64,000 nucleotides of DNA from Pontimicrobium sp. SW4 (lineage in GTDB: Bacteria > Bacteroidota > Bacteroidia > Flavobacteriales > Flavobacteriaceae). Below are positions 1-7,208 of the stretch, in pieces. A model generated the notes under the pieces. The model was not told the DNA's origin and did no database searches. It saw nothing but the letters and a program-made list of their open reading frames with translations. The stretch covers positions 992,001 through 1,056,000 of the forward strand of contig NZ_CP157199.1 of the NCBI RefSeq assembly GCF_039954625.1. Direction: 5' to 3'. The translations under genes and the position numbers were made by a program. Numbering within the stretch: position 1 is the stretch's first letter; the number at the start of each line of letters is the position of its first letter.

Positions 1-71
1 TGATACTTCATAAGGTTAATGACGAATGGAAAATCACTAGCATTAATTGGGGTTACGGAATCAAGCAGTAA
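1..71 (+). CDS. C-terminal end of an NTF2-like (SnoaL/lumazine-binding type) protein, partial
   Basis: Only the last 22 or so codons are present; the gene starts outside the window. The visible tail reads as a beta strand with the pattern L-x-K-V-N-D-E-W-K-I, then TAA at 69-71. It resembles the last strand of the NTF2-like proteins at 105 and 2884 (both have a D/E-W-K-I-I motif at this point), so I infer a third member of the same local family. The stop lies 33 bp before the next gene, so co-transcription is likely. Function unknown. Confidence 0.55.
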   Translation, partial: ILHKVNDEWKITSINWGYGIKQ

Positions 72-104
72 GATAAATAACAATTAAAAATAGAAAATAA
101 TACT

Positions 105-689
105 ATGAAACCCTTGCTTTATATAATGTCTTTGTTGTCATTTTTATCAGTCTTTTCGCAAACTAGTAAAAGTAATGACAAACTAGATGAACAACAATTG
201 CTTATTGATATTTATGGAAATAAAAATTCTAAAAAAGTCATTAACTATGATAAAAGCTTTATAAGTGAATCTAAATTTTTTCACGAAAGTTTAGGTAAAA
301 AGAGTCTCACACCATTATCCGATAAAGAAAAAATTGAGTTTACACTTAAAAATTATATCAAAGGCAGTTCCTACAATAATCTTGAACAGTTAGAAAGTGC
401 ATTTACAAAAAATGCCACATTGTATTTAACAGGAAAAGATGGTTTTAAAAGATATACGCCAAAAGAATATGTTGCTTTTTTTAAAGAAAATAAAGTAGGT
501 GAATTTAATGGTCGCTATGGAAAAGTACTGTCGATAGAGGTAGTAAAAGATATTGCAACTGCTAAAGTTGAAATTTCAATACCAGAAAGGAAAATGATTT
601 ATATTGATTTATTTCTACTGAAAAAATTTGAGAATGATTGGAAAATAATTAGTAAAACAGCAACTAGAATTGATGAGAAAGAAGATTAA
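105..689 (+). CDS. Secreted NTF2-like (putative lumazine-binding family) protein
   Basis: 194 residues. The N-terminus is a signal peptide (hydrophobic run to about residue 19, then F-S-Q-T), so the protein is exported. Residues about 75-190 match the cone-shaped NTF2-like fold seen in 'putative lumazine-binding' proteins: a helix with L-E-Q-L-E-S-A-F, G-R-Y-G-K-V-L-S-I, and a last strand with N-D-W-K-I-I. No catalytic residues can be assigned. An extra segment of about 55 residues separates the signal peptide from the fold and is absent from the 137-residue paralogue at 2884. The 3' end overlaps the next gene by 17 bp, suggesting translational coupling. Confidence 0.7.
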   Translation: MKPLLYIMSLLSFLSVFSQTSKSNDKLDEQQLLIDIYGNKNSKKVINYDKSFISESKFFHESLGKKSLTPLSDKEKIEFTLKNYIKGSSYNNLEQLESAFTKNATLYLTGKDGFKRYTPKEYVAFFKENKVGEFNGRYGKVLSIEVVKDIATAKVEISIPERKMIYIDLFLLKKFENDWKIISKTATRIDEKED

Positions 690-2853
690 TAAATTTAAAA
701 TAGCACTTCTTTTTAATGTGTTTTTTATAACAACAAGTGTATTTGCACAAACACCCACTATTACTTATGCAGATACTAAAATTGAAGTAGATGGAAAATT
801 AAATGAAGCCGTTTGGAAGCAAATACAAGAACACTCTGGTTTTTATAATTATGCACCAACGGATATTGGTTTGGCAGAAAATCAAACCTCAGTAAAACTA
901 TTTCACAATGGGGAATATTTATATGTTAGTCTAATTTATAATGATACTACAGTAAAAACCCAAGTTAGTTCTTTAAAACGAGATGTACCTATTGGATTGA
1001 GTGATGGATTTGCTATGGTTTTAGACACACAAAATCAAGAGCAAAATGCCTATTATTTTTCAGTAAATAGTTATAGTACACAAATAGATGGTATTGTAGA
1101 GCGTATTAATGAAGGGTATGACTTTAGTACGAGTTGGAGCACAATATGGAAAGCTAAGGCTTTTTTAAATGGTTCAAGAAAACAATATGAAATAGCTATT
1201 CCGTTAAAATCTTTAAACTTTAATAAAAACAATACTGTTTTTGGAGTTCAGTTTTATGTAAGAAATATTAAAACGAACTCGTGGACTATCTTAAAAAACG
1301 TAAAACGTAATTACCGTCTCTTTGACTTACGTTTTACAGAAAAGTTTACAGTTGAAAATTTACCAGAAATATCAACTTCACGTTTTACAGCAACTCCATC
1401 TTTAACGGTTAATTACCAAAATGATGTTAAAAATAATACAAGTACCACTGATTTTAAACCTAGTTTAGATGTACAATATAATATAACGTCATCATTAAAA
1501 TTAGATACAACTATTAACCCAGATTTTTCGCAGGTTGATGTTGACCAACAAGTAACTAATTTAACTCGATTTTCTATTTTTTTTCCTGAAAGGCGTAACT
1601 TTTTTCTAGAAAATGCCGATTTATTTTCCAATTTAGGTGTTGATGGTGTAAATCCGTTTTACTCTAGACGTATTGGAGCGAATAATCCAATTGAATTTGG
1701 ATTAAAACTGTCAGGAAATATATCACCAAAAACAAGAATTGGTATTTTAAACGTGCAAACTGATACAGAAAACATGGTTGTTTCTCAAAATTATGGAGCT
1801 TTAGTTGCAGAACAACAAATTTCTAAAAATTTTACAGCCATAGGATATTTAATAAATCGACAAGAAACTGATGGTTTTGAGTTTAAGAATGATTACAATA
1901 GAGTTACAGGACTAAATGTGAACTACAAATCAGACAATAATAAATGGATTGGTCTAGCAAATTTTGGTAAAAGCTTTAATGACGGAATTTCAGTAGATAA
2001 TAGTTTTTACAATGCTGGAATTTGGTTTAATAAAAGAGGCTTAAATTGGAATGCAGCAATAAAAAATGTAGGTAAAAATTACATTACTGATGTTGGCTTT
2101 ACACCACGCTTGTATAATTATGATGCAATAAATGATATCGTAATTAGAGAAGGTTATACACAAACTACTGTAGGAGCTAGTCATGAAAAGTTTTATGAAA
2201 AATCTAAAACGCTTAACTCTGTTAGATATCTAAATTATAATAATAACACCTATTTTGATAAAAGTGGTACTATAAGCCAATCATCACATTTTTTTAATGG
2301 AGCAGTGTTTTTTAAGGACTTGTCATCTATCTATTATGTGTATACCCAAGATTATGTAGACTTAAAATATAGTTTTAACCCATTAAGAAATGGTAATGCT
2401 TTAGCTCCAGGAGAGTATAATTTTGGAATTTTAAAAGTAGGATATAACTCAGCAAATAATCAAAAATTTCGTTATCAAGTCAATGCACAAAAAGGTAATT
2501 ATTATGGAGGAAGTAGAGTAGCAGCTGGAGCATATTTAAACTATCAATTATTGCCTTATGCAAATCTTCAATTAAATTACGATGTCAATAAAATTGATTT
2601 AAACTTATTGGGTAAAGAAGCATTTCATTTAACTCGCTTTACAGGAGAAGTGTTTTTTAATAATCGATTAAATTGGACTACTTATGTACAATACAATACA
2701 CAGCGAGACAATTTTAACATTAGCAGTCGTTTACAGTGGGAGTATAAGCCATTATCTTATGTCTATTTTGTAATAACAGATAACTTTAGTAAAAATATTC
2801 ATAGAAAAGATTGGGGAATTGCTTTTAAAATGAACTATCGATTAGATTTTTAA
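673..2853 (+). CDS. DUF5916 outer-membrane protein with N-terminal CBM9-like domain
   Basis: 726 residues from the ATG at 673; a TTG codon at 670 is a possible but less likely start. The signal peptide is cleaved near V-F-A-Q (about residue 26). Residues about 30-220 contain the carbohydrate-binding family 9-like opening I-E-V-D-G-K-L-N-E-A-V-W. The rest is rich in alternating aromatic/polar beta strands and ends in aromatic strands with a terminal F, as in outer-membrane barrels (DUF5916). The family is common in Bacteroidota and often lies near peptide or glycan uptake genes, but its substrate is unknown. It is sandwiched between NTF2-like genes and probably co-transcribed with them. Confidence 0.8.
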   Translation: MRKKINKFKIALLFNVFFITTSVFAQTPTITYADTKIEVDGKLNEAVWKQIQEHSGFYNYAPTDIGLAENQTSVKLFHNGEYLYVSLIYNDTTVKTQVSSLKRDVPIGLSDGFAMVLDTQNQEQNAYYFSVNSYSTQIDGIVERINEGYDFSTSWSTIWKAKAFLNGSRKQYEIAIPLKSLNFNKNNTVFGVQFYVRNIKTNSWTILKNVKRNYRLFDLRFTEKFTVENLPEISTSRFTATPSLTVNYQNDVKNNTSTTDFKPSLDVQYNITSSLKLDTTINPDFSQVDVDQQVTNLTRFSIFFPERRNFFLENADLFSNLGVDGVNPFYSRRIGANNPIEFGLKLSGNISPKTRIGILNVQTDTENMVVSQNYGALVAEQQISKNFTAIGYLINRQETDGFEFKNDYNRVTGLNVNYKSDNNKWIGLANFGKSFNDGISVDNSFYNAGIWFNKRGLNWNAAIKNVGKNYITDVGFTPRLYNYDAINDIVIREGYTQTTVGASHEKFYEKSKTLNSVRYLNYNNNTYFDKSGTISQSSHFFNGAVFFKDLSSIYYVYTQDYVDLKYSFNPLRNGNALAPGEYNFGILKVGYNSANNQKFRYQVNAQKGNYYGGSRVAAGAYLNYQLLPYANLQLNYDVNKIDLNLLGKEAFHLTRFTGEVFFNNRLNWTTYVQYNTQRDNFNISSRLQWEYKPLSYVYFVITDNFSKNIHRKDWGIAFKMNYRLDF

Positions 2854-2883
2854 TAACTTTAGGGAAAATAAACATCAATTAAA

Positions 2884-3297
2884 ATGAAAAAAACTTTATT
2901 ACTTCTCGCAATTTTTTTAGGAATATTATCAGCAAATGCACAAACAGAAACTGAAAAAATAAACAAACCTTTAATGGATTATATTGAAGGAACAGCCAAT
3001 GGAGAACCAGATAGATTGAAACGTGCTTTTCATCCAGATTTTAATTTGTATTTTGTAAAAAATGACTCTGTTAATATATGGTCTGGTAAAGGATACATCT
3101 CTAATGTAAAACAAGGAAAGAAAAGCAATCGTATTGGAAAAATAGTATCTGTAGATTACGAAAATGATGCAGCTATTGCAAAAATTGAAATAGATATGCC
3201 AGATAGAAAACGTCTTTATACAGATTATCTAATGTTATTAAATGTAAAAGGAGAATGGAAGATTATTCATAAATCTTTTACATTTGTAGAATACTAA
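2884..3297 (+). CDS. Secreted NTF2-like (putative lumazine-binding family) protein
   Basis: 137 residues. The signal peptide ends near A-N-A-Q (about residue 20). The mature part is one NTF2-like domain with R-L-K-R-A-F-H, R-I-G-K-I-V-S-V and G-E-W-K-I-I-H-K. It is a paralogue of the protein at 105-689, sharing the I-x-x-P-x-R-K sequence before the final strands. It lies 30 bp after the DUF5916 gene and before a strong terminator, so it is the last gene of this small transcription unit. No enzymatic residues can be named; binding of a small hydrophobic ligand would be typical of the fold. Confidence 0.75.
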   Translation: MKKTLLLLAIFLGILSANAQTETEKINKPLMDYIEGTANGEPDRLKRAFHPDFNLYFVKNDSVNIWSGKGYISNVKQGKKSNRIGKIVSVDYENDAAIAKIEIDMPDRKRLYTDYLMLLNVKGEWKIIHKSFTFVEY

Positions 3298-3303
3298 AAC
3301 AAT

Positions 3304-3334
3304 AAAAAACGCCTCAATTAAGAGGCGTTTTTAT
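3304..3334. terminator. Bidirectional rho-independent terminator
   Basis: Perfect stem AAAACGCCTC/GAGGCGTTTT around a short AATTAA-type loop, with A and T runs on both sides. It lies between the convergent NTF2-like gene (+) and fadE (-) and can serve both. Confidence 0.85.
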
Positions 3335-3350
3335 CCAACCAACCAAAAGT

Positions 3351-5153
3351 CTAAAAACAATATTTGTTTTCAGCTTTAACTTTTTCAGCAATTTCGTTAC
3401 GTAAATCCACTATATCAGGATAGTTTGTATACTTAGTAAATCGCTTCAATCCCATAAGCAACATTCTTTGTTCGTCACCTTCAGCAAATGAGATAATGCT
3501 TTCTTTTCCTTTTTCTTCTATTATATCCACAGCGTGGTATAAGTATAATTTAGACATTGCTATTTGTACAGATTGAGCTTCTTTTCCAAAACGTTTTGCG
3601 TTCTTTTCTGTTCTTAAAATTGCAGATTCGGCCATGTAAATTTCAATTAAGATATCTGCTGCTGCAATCAATAATTGTTGATGTGCTTCTAGGTCTGGAC
3701 CAAATTTTTGCACAGCACCACCAGCAACCATTAAGAAGGTTTTTTTAAGTTTCTTAATCATCTCTTTTTCTTCTGAAAATAGTTCAGAATAATCTGGTGT
3801 ATCAAAAGATGGTATTCCCATTAATTCTTCTTGAACAGATTGTGCAGGACTTAGTAAGTCAACATGACCTTTCATAGCTTTTTTAACCAACATACCAACA
3901 CAAAGCATTCTGTTAATTTCATTCGTTCCCTCGTAAATACGTGCTATACGCGCATCTCTCCAAGCAGCTTCCATTGGCGTTTCCTCAGAGAATCCCATAC
4001 CTCCGTAAATTTGTATACCTTCGTCTGCACAGTTTTGTACATCTTCAGAAACAGCAACTTTTAAGATAGAACATTCAATAGCATATTCTTCAACACCTTT
4101 TAACTCTGCTTCTTGATGTGAGTTGCCAGCAGCTTCACGTAATGCTATTCTATCTTCAATATTTTTTGCAGCTCTATATGTTGCAGATTCACCTGCATAA
4201 GCACTTGTAGCCATTTCTGCTATTTTTACTTTAATAGCACCAAACTCAGATATTGGTGTTTTGAATTGCTTACGTTCATTGGCATATTGTACACCTAATG
4301 ATGTGATGCGTCTTTGAGAATCTAAACAAGCAGCAGCTAATTTTATACGACCAACATTTAGAGCATTCATAGCTATTTTAAAGCCATTTCCTCTTTCAGA
4401 TAGCATGTTTTCAACAGGAACTATAGTATCGTTAAAAAATACTTGTCTAGTTGATGAAGCACGAATACCTAATTTATGTTCTTCTTCACCTAGCGTAATA
4501 CCGTTGGGATTATCTTTATCATACTCTACAATGAAACCTGTAATATTTTTGTCATCCTTAATTCTTGCAAACACAATCATTAAACGACAGAATCCTGCGT
4601 TTGAAATCCACATTTTCTGTCCGTTAATCTTATAAGATTTTCCATCTTCAGAAAGCGTTGCAGTTGTTTTACCAGAATTGGCATCACTACCTGCTCCAGG
4701 TTCTGTTAAGCAATAAGCCCCAAACCATTCACCAGAAGCTAATTTTGGCACATATTTTTGTTTTTGCTCTTCGGTACCATATAATGTAATTGGTAAAGTT
4801 CCTATTCCAGTGTGTGCACCAAATGCTGTACTAAATGAACCAGTACCAGATGATATATAATCACAGGTTAAGCATGTAGATACAAATCCCATTCCTAAGC
4901 CACCATAGGCTTCAGGGACTGCTACACTAAGAAATCCAAGTTCTCCAGCTTTTTGCATACATTCTTCAGTCAATGCATAATCTTTAGCTTCAAATCGTGC
5001 TTTATGAGGAATAATTTCACGGTCGTTAAATTCTATAACCGCTTCTTTCATCATGTTTTGTTCTTCTGAAAAGTCTTCAGGAGTAAAAACGTCTTCACAA
5101 TTAGTTTCTTTTACTAGAAACTGACCTCCTCTTAATAATTCTTTTTCTTCCAT
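3351..5153 (-). CDS. fadE: Acyl-CoA dehydrogenase, long-chain (VLCAD/FadE-like)
   Basis: 600 residues. Oxidises acyl-CoA to trans-2-enoyl-CoA with FAD, the first step of beta-oxidation. The flavin-side signature L-T-E-P-G-A-G-S-D is at residues 149-157. The second signature, Q-I-Y-G-G-M-G-F, is followed by Y-E-G-T-N-E-I, placing the predicted catalytic Glu at 408. About 170 residues follow the usual 380-residue core, as in VLCAD/ACAD9 and Bacillus FadE (about 594 aa). Last gene of the marR-fadN-fadA-fadE operon, 42 bp after an IVP-like gene. Chain-length preference is inferred from the architecture only. Confidence 0.93.
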   Translation of the reverse strand: MEEKELLRGGQFLVKETNCEDVFTPEDFSEEQNMMKEAVIEFNDREIIPHKARFEAKDYALTEECMQKAGELGFLSVAVPEAYGGLGMGFVSTCLTCDYISSGTGSFSTAFGAHTGIGTLPITLYGTEEQKQKYVPKLASGEWFGAYCLTEPGAGSDANSGKTTATLSEDGKSYKINGQKMWISNAGFCRLMIVFARIKDDKNITGFIVEYDKDNPNGITLGEEEHKLGIRASSTRQVFFNDTIVPVENMLSERGNGFKIAMNALNVGRIKLAAACLDSQRRITSLGVQYANERKQFKTPISEFGAIKVKIAEMATSAYAGESATYRAAKNIEDRIALREAAGNSHQEAELKGVEEYAIECSILKVAVSEDVQNCADEGIQIYGGMGFSEETPMEAAWRDARIARIYEGTNEINRMLCVGMLVKKAMKGHVDLLSPAQSVQEELMGIPSFDTPDYSELFSEEKEMIKKLKKTFLMVAGGAVQKFGPDLEAHQQLLIAAADILIEIYMAESAILRTEKNAKRFGKEAQSVQIAMSKLYLYHAVDIIEEKGKESIISFAEGDEQRMLLMGLKRFTKYTNYPDIVDLRNEIAEKVKAENKYCF

Positions 5154-5176
5154 TCTATTTTAAGATTAATAGATTC

Positions 5177-5572
5177 AAGAATCAAGATTCAAGACTTATA
5201 GTTTAAGTCCAGATTGAAAACCTGAAATCATTTTTTGTATTTGTTTTATTTTTTCTTCTAATTCTTTGAATTTTTCTTCTGATAGATAACCTTCATTAAA
5301 TGCAATTATTAATTGGGTTTCCCATTCAAAAGCAGAACCTAAACTATCTTCAAGATATTTATTGAAATGTTTGTCTGTGCTTTTACTAGAACCTTCAGCT
5401 ATATTTGAAGGAATTGAAACTGCACATCGATTCATTTGAGTTGATAATCCAAATTTTTCAAAATCTGGAAAAGTTCGTGTTAGTTTATAAGATTCTGAAA
5501 CTAACTCCATACTAACAATCCATATTTTTAGTTTTTTGAAATTATGCATTTAAGTCTTGTCTCTTGGTTCTT
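5177..5572. mobile_element. Putative IVP element A: four-helix-bundle gene between 22-bp imperfect inverted repeats
   Basis: The segments at 5177-5198 and 5551-5572 are inverted repeats matching at 19 of 22 positions by hand alignment; both contain CAAGACTT/AAGTCTTG. The left arm covers the stop codon of the enclosed gene and the right arm begins 2 bp upstream of its start codon, so the repeats bracket the gene exactly. In the operon mRNA the arms could pair and loop out the whole gene. Mobility is inference; no transposase and no target-site duplication were identified. Confidence 0.45.
5196..5549 (-). CDS. Four-helix-bundle protein, 23S rRNA intervening-sequence protein (IVP/S23) family
   Basis: 117 residues, the family's usual length. 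Diagnostic motifs are L-K-I-W near residue 7, F-G-L-S-x-Q-M-x-R near 32-40, S-I-P-S-N-I-A-E-G near 45-53 and E-x-E-T-Q-L near 75-80. Relatives are encoded in insertions within bacterial 23S rRNA genes, and a related fold is the Avd accessory protein of diversity-generating retroelements; they form basic oligomers thought to bind nucleic acid. Here it sits between fadA (36 bp upstream) and fadE (42 bp downstream) inside inverted repeats. It is clearly related to the copy at 6804 but diverged, so a recent tandem duplication is unlikely. Function in this position is unknown. Confidence 0.85.
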   Translation of the reverse strand: MHNFKKLKIWIVSMELVSESYKLTRTFPDFEKFGLSTQMNRCAVSIPSNIAEGSSKSTDKHFNKYLEDSLGSAFEWETQLIIAFNEGYLSEEKFKELEEKIKQIQKMISGFQSGLKL

Positions 5573-5585
5573 ATTGTCCTTGTTC

Positions 5586-6776
5586 TTAATTAAGAAATTC
5601 AAATATTCCGCAAGCACCTTGCCCAGTTCCCACACACATGGTTACAGCACCATATTTACCTTTCATATTGCGCTTTCTCATTTCATCAAATAACTGAACA
5701 GATAATTTTGCTCCAGTACAACCAAGAGGATGACCGAGAGCAATCGCTCCACCATTTACATTAATAATATCAGGATTAAGATTAAGTTCTCTAATTACGG
5801 CTAGAGACTGAGAAGCAAAGGCTTCATTTAACTCTATTAATTCTAAATCATCTTGTTGTAATCCAGCTTGTTTAAGTGCTTTTGGGATGGCCTTTACAGG
5901 TCCAATTCCCATGATACGAGGTTCAACACCAGCAGCAGCATAGTTTACTAAGCGAGCAATTGGTTCAAGGTTAAATTCCTTTACCATGTCTTCACTCATT
6001 ATCATTACAAAAGCAGCGCCATCGCTCATTTGAGAAGAGTTTCCAGCTGTTACACTACCTCCTTGAGCAAATACAGGACGAAGTTTAGCCAAGGCTTCAA
6101 GATTTGTTCCTTTACGAGGCCCTTCATCTTTAGTCACCGTGTATTTTTTTGTTGCTTTCTTTCCGTTATCATCTATGTATATTTGCTCTACATCAATAGG
6201 AACAATTTGGTCTTGAAAACGGTTTTCCGCCTGCGCTTTTAAGGCTTTCATGTGTGAATTAAAAGCAAACTCATCTTGGTCTTCACGAGACACTTTAAAT
6301 TGATTAGCAACTGCTTCAGCAGTATTTCCCATTCCCCAATAATAATCTTCGTGACCTGCTTTTACTGTATCATAATTTAATTCTGGTTTAAACCCTGTCA
6401 TTGGTACAGCACTCATACTTTCTGCACCTCCAGCAATAATACAATCTGCCATTCCTGCTTGAATTTTTGCAGTTGCAATACCAATGGTTTCTATGCCTGA
6501 AGCACAAAATCGATTAACGGTAACTCCAGGAACATCAACACTATTTAATCCGATTAATGAAATAAATCGTGCCATATTTAATCCTTGGGAACCTTCAGGC
6601 ATTGCGTTACCAACAATAACGTCATCAATCCTGGTTTTATCGAAATCTGGTAATTCCTTCATCATGTGCTGAATGGTTTCAGCTGCTAATTCATCGGTTC
6701 TTTTAAAACGGAACACACCTTTTGGTGCTTTGCCAACGGCAGTTCTATATGCTTTTACTATATATGCTTGTTTCAT
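5586..6776 (-). CDS. fadA: Acetyl-CoA acyltransferase (3-ketoacyl-CoA thiolase)
   Basis: 396 residues. Cleaves 3-ketoacyl-CoA with CoA to acetyl-CoA and a shortened acyl-CoA, the last step of beta-oxidation. Predicted residues: acyl-accepting Cys91 in N-R-F-C-A-S-G, His349 in G-H-P-L-G-C-T-G, and Cys381 in M-C-V-G-T-G-Q-G, the standard thiolase triad. The full length agrees with FadA-type thiolases. It lies between two IVP-like genes in the fad operon; the fadN-fadA-fadE order matches Bacillus fadNAE once these insertions are ignored. Confidence 0.95.
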   Translation of the reverse strand: MKQAYIVKAYRTAVGKAPKGVFRFKRTDELAAETIQHMMKELPDFDKTRIDDVIVGNAMPEGSQGLNMARFISLIGLNSVDVPGVTVNRFCASGIETIGIATAKIQAGMADCIIAGGAESMSAVPMTGFKPELNYDTVKAGHEDYYWGMGNTAEAVANQFKVSREDQDEFAFNSHMKALKAQAENRFQDQIVPIDVEQIYIDDNGKKATKKYTVTKDEGPRKGTNLEALAKLRPVFAQGGSVTAGNSSQMSDGAAFVMIMSEDMVKEFNLEPIARLVNYAAAGVEPRIMGIGPVKAIPKALKQAGLQQDDLELIELNEAFASQSLAVIRELNLNPDIINVNGGAIALGHPLGCTGAKLSVQLFDEMRKRNMKGKYGAVTMCVGTGQGACGIFEFLN

Positions 6777-6783
6777 TTAATTA

Positions 6784-7200
6784 TAGTATTGAGTAATGAG
6801 GTTTTAGTATTGAGGTTTTAATTTCTGTTGAAATGAATAATTCATTTTCTGAATCTCAATACATACATCAATTACTGGTTGTATTTTTTCTTTTGCTATT
6901 AAATTTAATTCTATTAATAAGATGAGTTGAGTTTGAAGTTCATAAGCTGAACCATTTGCAATGCTTAAAAAATGCTTAAATTCTTTTTGAGAATTTCTTC
7001 CAGCTCCTTCAGCAATATTTGAAGGAATAGAAGTAGCACTTCGTTTTATTTGAGATGTTAAGCCAAATTTTTCATCAGAAGGTAAATCTGTAGCAAGAAT
7101 ATATACAGCTTTAGTCAATTCGATTGACTTTCTCCATATTTTTAAATCTTCTACTTTGTGCATAACTTTCTAAATACTCAATTCTAAAATCTCAATACTA
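6784..7200. mobile_element. Putative IVP element B: four-helix-bundle gene between bipartite inverted repeats
   Basis: Left arm blocks 6784-6793 (TAGTATTGAG) and 6801-6820 are answered on the right by 7191-7200 (CTCAATACTA, exact complement) and 7171-7190 (16 of 20 complementary). As in element A, the left arm covers the stop codon and the right arm lies just upstream of the start codon. The arm sequences differ completely from those of element A, although layout and cargo family are the same. Mobility is inference. Confidence 0.45.
6804..7163 (-). CDS. Four-helix-bundle protein, 23S rRNA intervening-sequence protein (IVP/S23) family
   Basis: 119 residues with the same family pattern as the gene at 5196: L-K-I-W near residue 8, F-G-L-T-S-Q-I-K-R near 33-41, S-I-P-S-N-I-A-E-G near 46-54, A-x-G-S-A-Y-E-L-Q-T-Q-L near 70-81. 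Predicted as four amphipathic helices with a basic surface; no catalytic motif. It is inserted between fadN (45 bp) and fadA (27 bp) on the same strand and must be read from the fad transcript unless it has its own promoter, which I did not find. Role unknown; nucleic-acid binding is inferred from the family. Confidence 0.85.
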   Translation of the reverse strand: MHKVEDLKIWRKSIELTKAVYILATDLPSDEKFGLTSQIKRSATSIPSNIAEGAGRNSQKEFKHFLSIANGSAYELQTQLILLIELNLIAKEKIQPVIDVCIEIQKMNYSFQQKLKPQY

Positions 7201-7208
7201 GCAACTAA

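Noticed and set aside
5196..7163. The family name '23S rRNA intervening-sequence protein' suggested a nearby rRNA operon
   Set aside because: Flanking DNA is fad coding sequence on both sides; no rRNA or tRNA is visible in the window.
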